Below are positions 1 through 8,414 of a stretch of DNA of 64,000 nucleotides, piece by piece. The position numbers were made by a program, and so were the translations under genes. The first letter of the stretch is position 1. The number at the start of each line of letters is the position of its first letter. Under the pieces are notes generated by a model that was given only the letters and a program-made list of their open reading frames with translations, was not told the origin of the DNA and made no database searches. The DNA comes from Kroppenstedtia guangzhouensis (lineage in GTDB: Bacteria; Bacillota; Bacilli; Thermoactinomycetales; DSM-45169): the NCBI RefSeq assembly GCF_014637345.1, contig NZ_BMEX01000006.1, positions 62,001 through 126,000 on the forward strand. The letters are read 5' to 3'.

Positions 1-3000
1 TCAGGAAAGCCCCAAGCATCCCGCATCATATGGTGCAGTCGCTCAGCGAATGCCTCCGCCAGTTCCAAGGCCAAAGCCTGCAACATATGGGAGTGCAAAT
101 AGTCCCCGCTCTGCTTCCACGCTTCCGCCCGCTCCCGAATCCCAAAGCCGGCGGTCACTGTCAGAAAGCCCACCGTGTCCACCACCCCCGAATCCTTCGG
201 CCGCAAAAAGTCGGCCAAACACAGGTAAGGGGCCTTGCTCTGCCGGGGAAAGGTGAAGGTCTCCAACACTTTTTCCCCCGGAAATTCCGGGTCGTAGATC
301 TGGATGGTTTCCCCCTGGGATTGAGCCGGAAAAAACCGATAAATCCCGTCGGCACGGAGTTCCCCCGCCTCTCTCAATTGGGCGATCATTTCGTCCAGTT
401 CCCGTTTCAATTGTATCGCTCTGGGATCTTCCTCCATCAGGAGCTTCTCCACATTTCCTTTCAGCCCCAGATGTTTGCCGAACAACATCTGCTTGTTGAT
501 GTAAGGTTCCAAGTGGCTGATGGGATAGTTCCGCAGGATGTGAAGACGATAATCCGGCGGGGGATATACCGGCGCCTCCCGGTTTACCGTGGAGACGCGG
601 ACCCGGGTGACCACCTTGCCCCCAACCTCCTCCCGGGTCGATATCTCGGACCTTTGGCTCCGTGCTTTCTCCCGGTTCCGTTTCACCTCTTCCACCAGCT
701 GCCTCCGTTTTTCATCATCCCTGAGTCGATTGGCCAATTCCAATCCATTCATGGCATCCTTGGCGTAAAGAACCAGTCCGTCGTATTGGGGGGCGATCCG
801 CTGATCAGTGAATTTCCTCGTTAAAGCCGCCCCGCCCACCAGGACGGGCAGATCCAAGTCGGCAGCTTTCATGTCTTGGGCGGTCAGTACCATCTGTTGG
901 GCGGATTTGACCAACAGTCCCGACAACCCCACCATATCCGGTTTTTCCCGGCGGCAAGCTTCAATCAGTTGCTCCGGGGGCACTTTGATTCCCAGATTGA
1001 TCACTTCAAAACCGTTGTTGGATAAAATGATCTCCACCAAGTTCTTCCCGATATCGTGAACATCCCCTTTCACCGTGGCCAACAAGATCTTTCCCTTGCT
1101 CTCCTGACTCGTTTTTTCCATGTGGGGCTCCAAAAAAGAGACTGATGCTTTCATCACTTCAGCGCTTTGGAGCACTTCCGCCACGATCAACTGGTTGTCA
1201 TTGAACAGGCGGCCTACCTCGTCCATTCCCTTCATCAGGGGACCGTTGATAATTTCCAAGGGTTTGTGCTTTTGCAACGCCTCTTCCAAATCGGGGATCA
1301 GGCCGTCCTTGCTCCCCTCAACCACATAGCGGGCCAACCGTTCTTCCAAGGGAAGACTCTGCACCGCTTTTTTCTCTGTCGGTTTTTTGTCCCGGTAAAA
1401 AGCGGCAAATTCCGCCAGGACGTCATCATAATTTTCTTCGCCCGTTCGGAAAAGGAACTTCTCCGCCTGTGTTCTCTCCGCTTCGGAAATCGAAGCGTAG
1501 CGCTCCAGCCTCTCCGTATTGACGATGGCGTAGTCCAATCCTGCCCGGGTGCAATGATACAGACAGACTGCGTTCAGCACTTCCCGACCCGCGGGCGGCA
1601 AACCGAAGGAAACATTGGATATCCCGAGAATGGTGCTGCATTCCGGCATCGCTTCCTTGATCCTCCGGATTCCTTCCACGGTTTCCCCGGCAGATCCGAT
1701 ATAGGTTCTGTCCCCGGTCCCCACGGGGAAGATCAAGGGATCGAAAATGATATCCTCCGGCGGGATCCGGTAATGGTTTACCAACAGGTCATAGGAACGC
1801 TTGGCCACAGCCAGCTTTTGCTCAGCCTGGACAGCCATTCCCTTTTCATCGATGGTGCCCACGACCACGGCGGCTCCGTAACGGTGAATCAGGGGAGTCA
1901 CTTCCCGGAAACGGTCTTCTCCGTTTTCCAGATTGATGGAGTTGATGATCGCTTTTCCCTGGGAATATCTCAATGCTCTCTCGATCACCTCAGGATCCGT
2001 GGAATCGATCATCAGGGGTACCTTCACTTTGTTGACGACAAACTGGAGGAACCGTTCCATATCCTCCAGCTCATCCCGATCCGGATCCGCCAGACAGATA
2101 TCGATCACCTGGGCACCCCCCTTCACCTGGCGCCGGGCGATTCCAGAGGCTTCCTCATACTGCCCTTCCCGGATCATGTTGCGAAACTTGCGGGAGCCGA
2201 TCACATTGGTCCGCTCACCAACCAGAATCGGTCGGTTATCCGCCTCCGGGTAGAGAGGTTCAATCCCGGATACAGCCGGAAAACGGGAAGAATTGGATCG
2301 ACGGGGCTCCTTGTCTGCCAGCGCTTCGGCGATGGCCCTGATATGTTCCGGCGTCGTCCCGCAACACCCTCCGGCAACATTGAGCCACCCCTGATCGGCA
2401 AATCCGGCCAATTTTTGAGCCAAACCTCGGGGTGTTTCATGATAGCGCCCTTCCTCGTCGGGAAGTCCCGCATTGGGGTAACAACTCACCCCGCAATGGG
2501 CCAACCCGGAGAGTGTCCGCAGGTGATCCCGCATGAATTCCGGCCCGGTGGCGCAGTTCAGCCCCACAGTCAGAGGATTCAAGTGTTGAATGGACAGATA
2601 GAAAGCTTCCACGTTTTGCCCTGCCAGCATCGTTCCCATAGGCTCAATGGTGCCGGAGATCATCAGGGGCACTTTCCTTCCCAATTCATCAAAGGCGTGC
2701 TGAATCCCGATCCCCGCCGCCTTCACATTGAGCGTGTCCTGGGAAGTCTCCAGCAGGAGAAGATCGACTCCTCCCCGGATCAGGCCCCGAGCCTGTTCCC
2801 GGTAGGATTCCATCAATTGATCGAAGGTGACCCCCCCGGTGACGGAGAGAGTCTTGGTTGTAGGACCGAGGGCTCCCGCAACATAACGGGGATACTCCGG
2901 CGTGCTGTACCGTGTGACCGCTTCCACCGCCAGCTCAGCCGCCTTTCGGTTGATCTCCTCCGCCCGCTCTTCCAGACCATACTCCACCAACACCACTCGG

Positions 3001-3245
3001 GTCGCCCCAAAGGTATTGGTCTCAATCACATCCGCTTTGGCCTCCAGATACTCTTCATGAATAGCCCGGATCAGATCGGGTCGGGTAATGTTGAGGTATT
3101 CGTTGCATCCGTCAAACTCTTCTCCCCCAAAATCCTCCGCTGTCAAACCCGCCGCTTGCAATTGAGTACCCATCGCCCCATCAAGAACCAGTATTTTCTC
3201 CTCCAACCTCTGTCGGATCGGCTTCTTTCCCCTCGTGCAAGTCAT
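1..3245 (-). CDS. metH: Cobalamin-dependent methionine synthase MetH (C-terminus beyond window)
   Basis: Transfers a methyl group from 5-methyltetrahydrofolate through cobalamin to homocysteine, giving methionine in the cytosol. The ATG at 3245 follows a GAGAGGGG Shine-Dalgarno; the other nearby ATG (3250) meets a stop after two codons. The N-terminal homocysteine-methyltransferase domain shows VLDGAMGTQLQ near residue 20 and the zinc-ligand pair Cys294-Cys295 in GGCCGTTP. A pterin-binding domain follows. The cobalamin domain carries DVHDIGKN with the axial ligand at His730. The last visible part (HSHMLQALALELAEAF) is the AdoMet reactivation domain. About 1081 residues are visible; the family is near 1150-1230, so only the tail is missing. 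An S-box riboswitch with a terminator precedes the gene, so it should be repressed when SAM is high. Confidence 0.97.
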   Translation of the reverse strand, partial: MTCTRGKKPIRQRLEEKILVLDGAMGTQLQAAGLTAEDFGGEEFDGCNEYLNITRPDLIRAIHEEYLEAKADVIETNTFGATRVVLVEYGLEERAEEINRKAAELAVEAVTRYSTPEYPRYVAGALGPTTKTLSVTGGVTFDQLMESYREQARGLIRGGVDLLLLETSQDTLNVKAAGIGIQHAFDELGRKVPLMISGTIEPMGTMLAGQNVEAFYLSIQHLNPLTVGLNCATGPEFMRDHLRTLSGLAHCGVSCYPNAGLPDEEGRYHETPRGLAQKLAGFADQGWLNVAGGCCGTTPEHIRAIAEALADKEPRRSNSSRFPAVSGIEPLYPEADNRPILVGERTNVIGSRKFRNMIREGQYEEASGIARRQVKGGAQVIDICLADPDRDELEDMERFLQFVVNKVKVPLMIDSTDPEVIERALRYSQGKAIINSINLENGEDRFREVTPLIHRYGAAVVVGTIDEKGMAVQAEQKLAVAKRSYDLLVNHYRIPPEDIIFDPLIFPVGTGDRTYIGSAGETVEGIRRIKEAMPECSTILGISNVSFGLPPAGREVLNAVCLYHCTRAGLDYAIVNTERLERYASISEAERTQAEKFLFRTGEENYDDVLAEFAAFYRDKKPTEKKAVQSLPLEERLARYVVEGSKDGLIPDLEEALQKHKPLEIINGPLMKGMDEVGRLFNDNQLIVAEVLQSAEVMKASVSFLEPHMEKTSQESKGKILLATVKGDVHDIGKNLVEIILSNNGFEVINLGIKVPPEQLIEACRREKPDMVGLSGLLVKSAQQMVLTAQDMKAADLDLPVLVGGAALTRKFTDQRIAPQYDGLVLYAKDAMNGLELANRLRDDEKRRQLVEEVKRNREKARSQRSEISTREEVGGKVVTRVRVSTVNREAPVYPPPDYRLHILRNYPISHLEPYINKQMLFGKHLGLKGNVEKLLMEEDPRAIQLKRELDEMIAQLREAGELRADGIYRFFPAQSQGETIQIYDPEFPGEKVLETFTFPRQSKAPYLCLADFLRPKDSGVVDTVGFLTVTAGFGIRERAEAWKQSGDYLHSHMLQALALELAEAFAERLHHMMRDAWGFP

Positions 3246-3273
3246 CGCATCCCCACCCCTCTCCCTAAAAATA

Positions 3274-3304
3274 AAAGACCTCTCATCTCCAGGATGAAAG
3301 GTCC
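3274..3304 (-). terminator. Riboswitch-controlled terminator of the metH leader
   Basis: An 11-bp stem pairs gacctttcatc with gatgagaggtc (one G-U) and is followed on the minus strand by TTTTATTTTT. It lies directly 3' of the S-box aptamer and 29 bases before the metH start, which is the usual place for the expression-platform terminator. Confidence 0.9.
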
Positions 3305-3320
3305 GTTGTTTCCGATTCGG

Positions 3321-3432
3321 TCTCTCTCATCTGCCAGAGATGGCACTCTGCAGGAATTGGCACCACACCGCACAAATTGTACAGTAGGTTGCCGGGCTTC
3401 ATCGGGCCAGTCCCTCCGCCTCTCTTGATAAG
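3321..3432 (-). ncRNA. SAM-I (S-box) riboswitch aptamer
   Basis: On the minus strand the leader has the S-box signature blocks in order: TTATCAAGAGAGGCGGAGGG, then CTGGCCCGATGAAGCCCGGC and AACC, then GGTGCCAATTCCTGCAG, then TCTGGCAGATGAGAGA. These form the four-way junction that binds S-adenosylmethionine. With the terminator at 3274-3304 it should switch metH off when SAM is plentiful. This is established biology for methionine genes in Firmicutes. Confidence 0.96.
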
Positions 3433-3490
3433 AGAATCAAGTATTCAGTTTTCACGGTTGATCAAATCATCAACCGCCAAGTTTGTGTAT

Positions 3491-3519
3491 ACTATAATGA
3501 ATCAACCCAGAATTGTCAA
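3491..3519 (-). promoter_or_regulatory. Sigma-A promoter of metH
   Basis: Read on the minus strand: -35 TTGACA (3519-3514), a 17-base spacer, and -10 TATAGT (3496-3491). Transcription would start near 3484 and run through the S-box leader into metH. Confidence 0.8.
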
Positions 3520-3664
3520 TATAAAGTTTGTCTCTTCACTCATAAAACTTGATAGCCAGTTTAAAATGTCGCGGCAGATATCCAAGACATCTCCGAACCT
3601 CCCGTCCCTGACTGCGAAGGTCATAACCAAACACCGTCACCTCGCCTTCCTGAAAAAATCACTT

Positions 3665-3706
3665 CATGTGAAATCCAACCCTCCCTGTGACAGCTGTTTC
3701 ACAATG
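3665..3706. repeat. Dispersed intergenic element, right-half copy
   Basis: Contains the arm CATGTGAAATCCAACCC followed by TCCCTGTGACAGC and TTTCACAATG. The same arm and tail recur at 6414-6455, 29711-29745 and 31362-31395. No matching left arm is obvious here. Confidence 0.6.
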
Positions 3707-3793
3707 ATTCCAAGTGGCTTCGTTTATATATTATCCCGTTGATCGACAGACCTGTTAAATCATTACCTGTACGAGAAAGCAAGATCTCTCAAA

Positions 3794-5509
3794 CTAACTC
3801 TCTTCCAAATATTCATCGATACGACCCATAACGGCGTGGATCAGTTGTTGCAACTGTTCGGACGCCTGTTTGTCGGAATTGCCGGTGGTAGCAAAGTAGA
3901 TCTTGACTTTCGGTTCCGTGCCTGATGGGCGGAGACAAAACCAGCCTCCATCGGGGAGATGAAACTTGAGCATGTTTTCCTTCGGCAGTCCGTATAATCC
4001 CTGTGAAAAATCCTCCATGCGAAGGAAGCGCGAACCGTTGATCTCCCGTGGGGGATTCTGTCGCCAGTCATCCATGATCTCTTGGATCTTTTTTGCACCT
4101 TCCATGCCCTTCAATGTCCTGGTTTGAATGTCCTCCGCGAAATAACCATGGATTTGATGCAACTCCTCCAGCACCGCATACAAGCTTTTTCCTTGACTTT
4201 TATAATAAGCGGCCGCTTCGGAGATGAGCATCGATGCCGCCACGGCATCTTTGTCCCGGGCGTGGGTTCCGGCAAGATAACCACAGCTCTCCTCATATCC
4301 GAAAACAAATTGACAAGCACCCGTTTGCTCAAACTTCTCTATCTTTTGGCCAATGTATTTAAAGCCGGTCAGGGTGTTGATCACCTTGACACCGTAACTT
4401 TGCGCAATCCGCGCCCCCAATTCACCGGTGACGACGGTTTTGACCATAGCCCCGTCAGTTGGGAGGGTTCCGTTTGCTTTCATCGTGGAGAGCAGATAAT
4501 GCAGAAGCAAAGCCCCTGTCTGATTCCCCGTCAGAGTGGTATACTCTCCCCTTATATCCGGTATGGCAACACCCATCCGATCCGCGTCGGGATCCGTCCC
4601 GATCACCAAGTCTGCCCGGGTTTGCTCCGCCAGCCGGATCGCCTTTGCAAGTACCTTTGGATCCTCCGGATTGGGGATCTTCACTGTAGAGAAGAATGGA
4701 TCCGGCTCCTCCTGCTCTTTCACAACATGAACCTGTTCAAAACCGATCCGGTGCAAAGCTTGCCGGATAAGAAGATTACCGCTTCCGTGAAGAGGGGTAT
4801 ATACGATTCCCAATCGATGACCGATTTGTCCAATTCCCTCCGGTTGCCGGCTCAAGGAGATGACAGCGTTCAAATAAGCTTCATCCACCTCATCGCCGAT
4901 CCAATGAAGCCATCCTTCCTCTTCCGCTTCTCCTCGGGTCATTTTTTTTATGTCAGCGAAGGAGTGAACCTGACGAATCTGGGAAAGGAGCTGTATGGCA
5001 GCTTCCGGGGGAAGCTGTCCTCCATCCCTGCCGTACACTTTGTAACCGTTATAAGAGGCCGGATTGTGGCTCGCAGTGATGACAATCCCCGCCGTCGCCC
5101 GTAAATGTCGAACGGCAAAAGACAATTCCGGGGTGGGCCTCACCCCTTTGAATACTCTTGCACGAATCCCATTTCCGGCAAGGATCAGCGCCGCCTCCAG
5201 GGCAAAATTTGCGGAGTGACATCTGGGATCGTAGGCGATGACCACCGAGGGAGACCGTTCCTGTTGCAAGAGATATTGGGCCAGCCCTTGTGTTACCTTT
5301 CCCACCGTGTACCGATTGACCCGGTTACTGCCTGCCCCCATCAGTCCCCGCAAACCCCCGGTACCAAACTCCAGATCTTTGTAGAAGCGGTCGGTCACTT
5401 CTTTTGGATCATGTGCAATCCTGCGCAGTTCTTCCTTGGTTTCCCGATCGATCGCTGGATCCTTCAACCAAAGCTCCAACAAGCCTTCTGCCTGCCCCTC
5501 CCGTGTCAT
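3794..5509 (-). CDS. pgcA: Alpha-phosphoglucomutase / phosphomannomutase
   Basis: Interconverts glucose-1-phosphate and glucose-6-phosphate, feeding UDP-glucose for teichoic acids and glycolipids. The alpha-D-phosphohexomutase fold shows FGTGGLRG near residue 48, the catalytic phosphoserine in TASHNP (about residue 147), the metal site GTDPDADR, GYEES in the sugar-binding loop, and the phosphate-binding RPSGTEPK near the C-terminus. Length of about 571 residues is normal for the Firmicute PgcA group. I place the start at 5509 (MTREGQ) because AGGAGG lies 7 bases upstream; an in-frame ATG at 5524 would put that site inside the gene. No shared operon with its neighbours is evident. Confidence 0.95.
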   Translation of the reverse strand: MTREGQAEGLLELWLKDPAIDRETKEELRRIAHDPKEVTDRFYKDLEFGTGGLRGLMGAGSNRVNRYTVGKVTQGLAQYLLQQERSPSVVIAYDPRCHSANFALEAALILAGNGIRARVFKGVRPTPELSFAVRHLRATAGIVITASHNPASYNGYKVYGRDGGQLPPEAAIQLLSQIRQVHSFADIKKMTRGEAEEEGWLHWIGDEVDEAYLNAVISLSRQPEGIGQIGHRLGIVYTPLHGSGNLLIRQALHRIGFEQVHVVKEQEEPDPFFSTVKIPNPEDPKVLAKAIRLAEQTRADLVIGTDPDADRMGVAIPDIRGEYTTLTGNQTGALLLHYLLSTMKANGTLPTDGAMVKTVVTGELGARIAQSYGVKVINTLTGFKYIGQKIEKFEQTGACQFVFGYEESCGYLAGTHARDKDAVAASMLISEAAAYYKSQGKSLYAVLEELHQIHGYFAEDIQTRTLKGMEGAKKIQEIMDDWRQNPPREINGSRFLRMEDFSQGLYGLPKENMLKFHLPDGGWFCLRPSGTEPKVKIYFATTGNSDKQASEQLQQLIHAVMGRIDEYLEES

Positions 5510-5751
5510 GTCGATCCTCCTCATAAGATGTGTGCCGACCCCATTCCGGCCTCTCTCTTCAAAGTTTCCGGTTCATTTGCACCTTCTTCAGCAGAGGAAT
5601 TAGAAACGTCCGGAATTCCCTTACACCATACGCCGGGAAAATCGGATGGTCTTCCTCATGATCTGCGCCAAATATTTCAAAGCTTTTCTGACTTGAGGTA
5701 AGCCGGATCCGACTTTGGTATTCCCATCCTGTTTTCAAATTCATCATATAA

Positions 5752-5782
5752 GGAAAAGCCCCTGTCCGTTCAGGCAGGGAGC
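5752..5782 (-). terminator. Terminator of the PTS IIA gene
   Basis: On the minus strand a GCTCCCTG/CAGGGGC stem with one bulge is followed by TTTTCCTT, 24 bases beyond the IIA stop codon. Confidence 0.65.
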
Positions 5783-5805
5783 CGGTACATGCAACCGGAT
5801 ACGAT

Positions 5806-6300
5806 CTAAGATGATTTCAGGGTCACTGCCAGGATCGGGTCCCCCGGATCCGCCTCTTTCATCGACTTGAGCTCCAGACGGTCTACGCGATCCATGTTGG
5901 TGATCACTATCGGGGTTACGATGCTTTTCGCCTGTTCCCGAACGGTTTCCAGTGAAAACTGGATCAGAGGCTGACCAGTTTTCACTTGGTCGCCTTCCTT
6001 CACTTCAGCGCTAAAACCTTCTCCTTCCATGGCCACGGTCTCCAATCCGATGTGAAGCAACACTTCCAGTCCTTCCACGCTGCGGATGCCAACAGCGTGT
6101 TTGGTGTGAAAGAGTTGGATCACTTCACCGTCCACCGGAGCACGGAGAACCCCCTCCGCCGGTTCCATCGCCGCCCCGTCCCCCATCATCTTTTCAGAAA
6201 AGACGGGGTCCGGCACTTGATCCAACGGAACCAACTTTCCCTTCAGGGGAGCTGAAAGAACCAGTGATTTCTGTTTTTTCCCGAACCAGTTGCGAAACAT
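5806..6300 (-). CDS. PTS glucose-type IIA component
   Basis: Phosphocarrier of the phosphotransferase system. It accepts phosphate from HPr on a histidine and passes it to an IIB domain. The whole 164-residue protein is one EIIA-Glc (Crr) domain: PLKGKLVPLDQVPDPVFSEKM at the N-terminus, the conserved histidine of LFHTKHAVG near residue 68, and the active-site histidine in VLLHIGLETV near residue 83. It stands alone without IIB or IIC, like B. subtilis YpqE, so its partner permease is elsewhere. The start has AAAGGAG 8 bases upstream. Glucose-family substrate is by homology; regulation of non-PTS transporters cannot be judged from sequence. Confidence 0.92.
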   Translation of the reverse strand: MFRNWFGKKQKSLVLSAPLKGKLVPLDQVPDPVFSEKMMGDGAAMEPAEGVLRAPVDGEVIQLFHTKHAVGIRSVEGLEVLLHIGLETVAMEGEGFSAEVKEGDQVKTGQPLIQFSLETVREQAKSIVTPIVITNMDRVDRLELKSMKEADPGDPILAVTLKSS

Positions 6301-6363
6301 CGACTTACACTCCTTTATCGTTTAGTGAAAAGATCTGTGGTTTCATGTTTTCCGAGTCGGTCG

Positions 6364-6455
6364 GGATTAGTTTTCACAATCCGCTTCATTTGTTCTGACG
6401 AACAAAGACGCTTCATGAAAGCCCCAAACCTCCCTGTGCACGGCTTTTTCACAAC
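6364..6455. repeat. Dispersed palindromic intergenic element, full-length copy
   Basis: Left arm GGATTAGTTTTCACA (from 6364), about 35 bases of loop containing TTGTTCTGA, right arm CATGAAAGCCCCAAACC (6414-6430), then TCCCTGTGCACGGC and TTTTTCACAAC. It lines up over about 90 bases with the copy at 31311-31398. The arms are less perfect here, suggesting decay. Confidence 0.6.
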
Positions 6456-6668
6456 ACTTCTATGGACGCCATGGATTTTCCCCGACCCCGCCCACAATAA
6501 CTTCCCCGTCGGCAGGCGGATTCCTTCACCAATGGTTCGTAGTGACAATCGAGAGTTTGAAAAACTTTTGAAACAAGGAATCAAACAGGATTTAACTGTC
6601 CCTTAAAAAACCATACTGATTTATATGTTATCTTTTTAGTACAAAAGTCCGAAAGGGTGTAGGTCTGG

Positions 6669-6827
6669 ATGACTTCTCTCGATATTGGAGTTCTGGGCTT
6701 TGTTGTTGGGACTCTGTTGTTCACCGGAATCTGGTACCTGAAGGAACAAGCCGAACTGCCCAACCCCCCCGCTCCCGAACCACCCCAACGCCCCACCGGA
6801 GAACAAGCCGGTATCACTTGTCGGTAA
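6669..6827 (+). CDS. Possible small single-span membrane protein, 52 aa
   Basis: Starts with ATG at 6669 and ends with TAA. The translation has a hydrophobic N-terminal span (IGVLGFVVGTLLFTGIWYL, residues 6-24) followed by a charged, proline-rich tail (PNPPAPEPPQRPTGEQ). This composition is typical of small bitopic membrane proteins and is not random-looking, but the upstream GAAAGGGTGTAGG is only a modest ribosome binding site. I recognise no family. It lies alone between the PTS IIA and EcsC genes. Confidence 0.35.
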   Translation: MTSLDIGVLGFVVGTLLFTGIWYLKEQAELPNPPAPEPPQRPTGEQAGITCR

Positions 6828-6953
6828 TCAGCACCCAAAGCCAACCCACGCCAAAAAGCTTTTCTCGATTCAGACAAAACCTCCCATCGCCTCTGTCCAA
6901 TTCGCTCTACAACCGCTATACTGAAAGCAAACCCTAGGGATGAGGTGATCCCC

Positions 6954-7778
6954 TTGCCCACTCCTGTCACGGAAGAATCGAGAGAAGGGCTTTCGGTGGA
7001 ACTCCGGATGATCGAACGTTGGGAAGAAGAACAGAAAGACCTGTGGTTTTGGGAAAAGATCGGTCGTCTCCCCTTCACTTTGCTGGACCGGATCACGCCC
7101 CGGATCCTTCGCGACTGGATCGGTCAGCTTCTGGATGAAATTGGATCCTATATCCAGACCGGGGGCCGCTACCTGATCAACCAGAATGACGTGCTTGACC
7201 GGCTCGCCCAAGAGGCGGGACAGCCTTCCGGATCCATCGGTCTCTCTCAAGTTCACCACCTGCCACTGGCCGTCATGGACCGTACAGCGGAGGAATTGCA
7301 AAAATCTCGGGTGGAAGTGGCCAAATATCAGGGTGCCACCACCGGGGTCGGAGGCTTTTTGACCCTCGCCATCGATATTCCGGTTCTCCTCGGCCTCTCG
7401 CTGAAGATCGCCCAGGAGATGGCCCTCGTTCACGGTTACGATCCCCGGGAAAAGAAAGAGCGCATCTTCATCGTTCAGTGCCTCCAGTTTACCTCTGCTG
7501 ATTATGTCGGAAAACAAGCCATCCTGAAAAACTTGTCCACCTTTCAACAGGACAACCCCGAACGGGATTCCATTTCTCAATTGCAGGGATGGCATGAAGT
7601 GATCGCCACCTACCGGGATCACTTCGGCTGGAAAAAGCTGTTCCAACTCGTCCCCATCGCTGGCATCCTCTTCGGTGCCTGGATCAACAAATCCGCCGTG
7701 GAAGACGTGGCGGAAACGACCCGCATGCTTTACCGAAAGCGACGGATTCTAGAAAAGTTGGAGTCCATGGAGCCATGA
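6954..7778 (+). CDS. EcsC-family protein
   Basis: A 274-residue protein of the EcsC family, named after the third gene of the B. subtilis ecs operon; the molecular function is not known. Recognisable family features are the LPFTLLDRITP stretch near residue 40, YQGATTGVGGFLTLAIDIPVLLGLSLKI (about residues 125-152), a mildly hydrophobic helix, and YGYDPREKKERIF-like sequence (HGYDPREKKERIF here). The track-type GTG at 6945 is possible, but GAGGTGATC, a near-perfect anti-16S match, lies 8 bases before the TTG at 6954, so I use that start. It is followed at once by a strong terminator and appears monocistronic. It is not next to ecsA or ecsB here. Confidence 0.85.
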   Translation: MPTPVTEESREGLSVELRMIERWEEEQKDLWFWEKIGRLPFTLLDRITPRILRDWIGQLLDEIGSYIQTGGRYLINQNDVLDRLAQEAGQPSGSIGLSQVHHLPLAVMDRTAEELQKSRVEVAKYQGATTGVGGFLTLAIDIPVLLGLSLKIAQEMALVHGYDPREKKERIFIVQCLQFTSADYVGKQAILKNLSTFQQDNPERDSISQLQGWHEVIATYRDHFGWKKLFQLVPIAGILFGAWINKSAVEDVAETTRMLYRKRRILEKLESMEP

Positions 7779-7783
7779 TAAGG

Positions 7784-7817
7784 GTCACTGCGGAGATTTC
7801 CCGCAGTGATCTTGTTT
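7784..7817 (+). terminator. Terminator after the EcsC-family gene
   Basis: Perfect 9-bp stem TCACTGCGG/CCGCAGTGA followed by TCTTGTTT, starting 6 bases after the stop codon. Confidence 0.85.
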
Positions 7818-8378
7818 ACGGAAGGGATAATGGACTCCTTATCCCCGAACCAGCTGATTCAGCTTGCCGCAAGTTTCATCAAACACAGCGACGGACATCG
7901 GGCCTGTTTTTGTCCGCTTCGTCAACTAGACCTCACTGGATTGTGGGCAGCAGGATCCGGAAGGCGCAGGTACGCGTGATGCATTCAGAACAGACGGAAT
8001 ATTGCACGAATGATGGGCCAAACGCCGGTCGAAAGGAGCTGTTTCCGCAACTTTTTTCTGATCGGAACCCTCATCCTACGGTGAAATCTGCCGACAGACC
8101 GAGTTGTAACGGGAATCCTGGAACAGATAGGGATCAAGTACATTACTTTATTGATCAAAGACCTGTGCCAGTACGATTCCGCAAGGATCGAGCCAAAGGT
8201 ACGCGACCAGCCTCCGTCCACTTTCAGCTCCGTACGCAGCGTTCGTAAACGACAGTTCCACTCTCTCTGACATAGGCGACAGACCAGCCCTTGATCTTGC
8301 CAATAGGTGAGATCAAGGGATTTATGTGGTTTGTCTTGCCGGCCGCCCATAATTAACTTTAAATTAAAAAAAATTTGG
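7818..8378. other. Long intergenic stretch before phoA, no convincing gene
   Basis: About 560 bases between the EcsC terminator and the phoA promoter. The open frames on both strands give low-complexity, Arg/Cys/Trp-rich products with poor codon use. The only one with a plausible ribosome binding site (GGAAGGG, 4 bases) is a 49-codon frame at 7830-7979, MDSLSPNQLIQLAASFIKHS at its start, which I cannot identify. The region may be decayed coding sequence. Confidence 0.5.
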
Positions 8379-8384
8379 TATAAT
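8379..8384 (+). promoter_or_regulatory. Probable -10 element of phoA
   Basis: TATAAT in an A/T-rich stretch 31 bases before the phoA start. No good -35 lies 17 bases upstream. The TTAACTTTAAATTAAAA stretch just before it could suit an activator such as PhoP, but this is inference. Confidence 0.5.
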
Positions 8385-8414
8385 GGAGGCGACCATTTTT
8401 AAGGAGGTTGTGAA

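Larger units (their letters stand above)
3433..3793. other. Intergenic stretch between metH and pgcA
   Basis: Holds the metH promoter and, at 3665-3706, one half-copy of the dispersed palindromic element described separately. I see no credible gene: the open frames here have no ribosome binding site or recognisable product. Confidence 0.6.

Noticed and set aside
1167-3428. A 753-codon plus-strand open frame
   Set aside because: It is antisense to metH, which has clear domain motifs; the frame is a shadow of a GC-rich coding region.
5559-5747. A 62-codon minus-strand frame between pgcA and the PTS IIA gene
   Set aside because: No ribosome binding site and no conserved pattern; it is preceded by the IIA terminator.
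7775-8248. A 157-codon plus-strand frame overlapping the end of the EcsC-family gene
   Set aside because: It reads through the terminator hairpin, has poor codon use and no ribosome binding site.
7985-8350. A 121-codon minus-strand frame, considered as a transposase remnant
   Set aside because: No transposase motif, no terminal repeats and no ribosome binding site could be seen.
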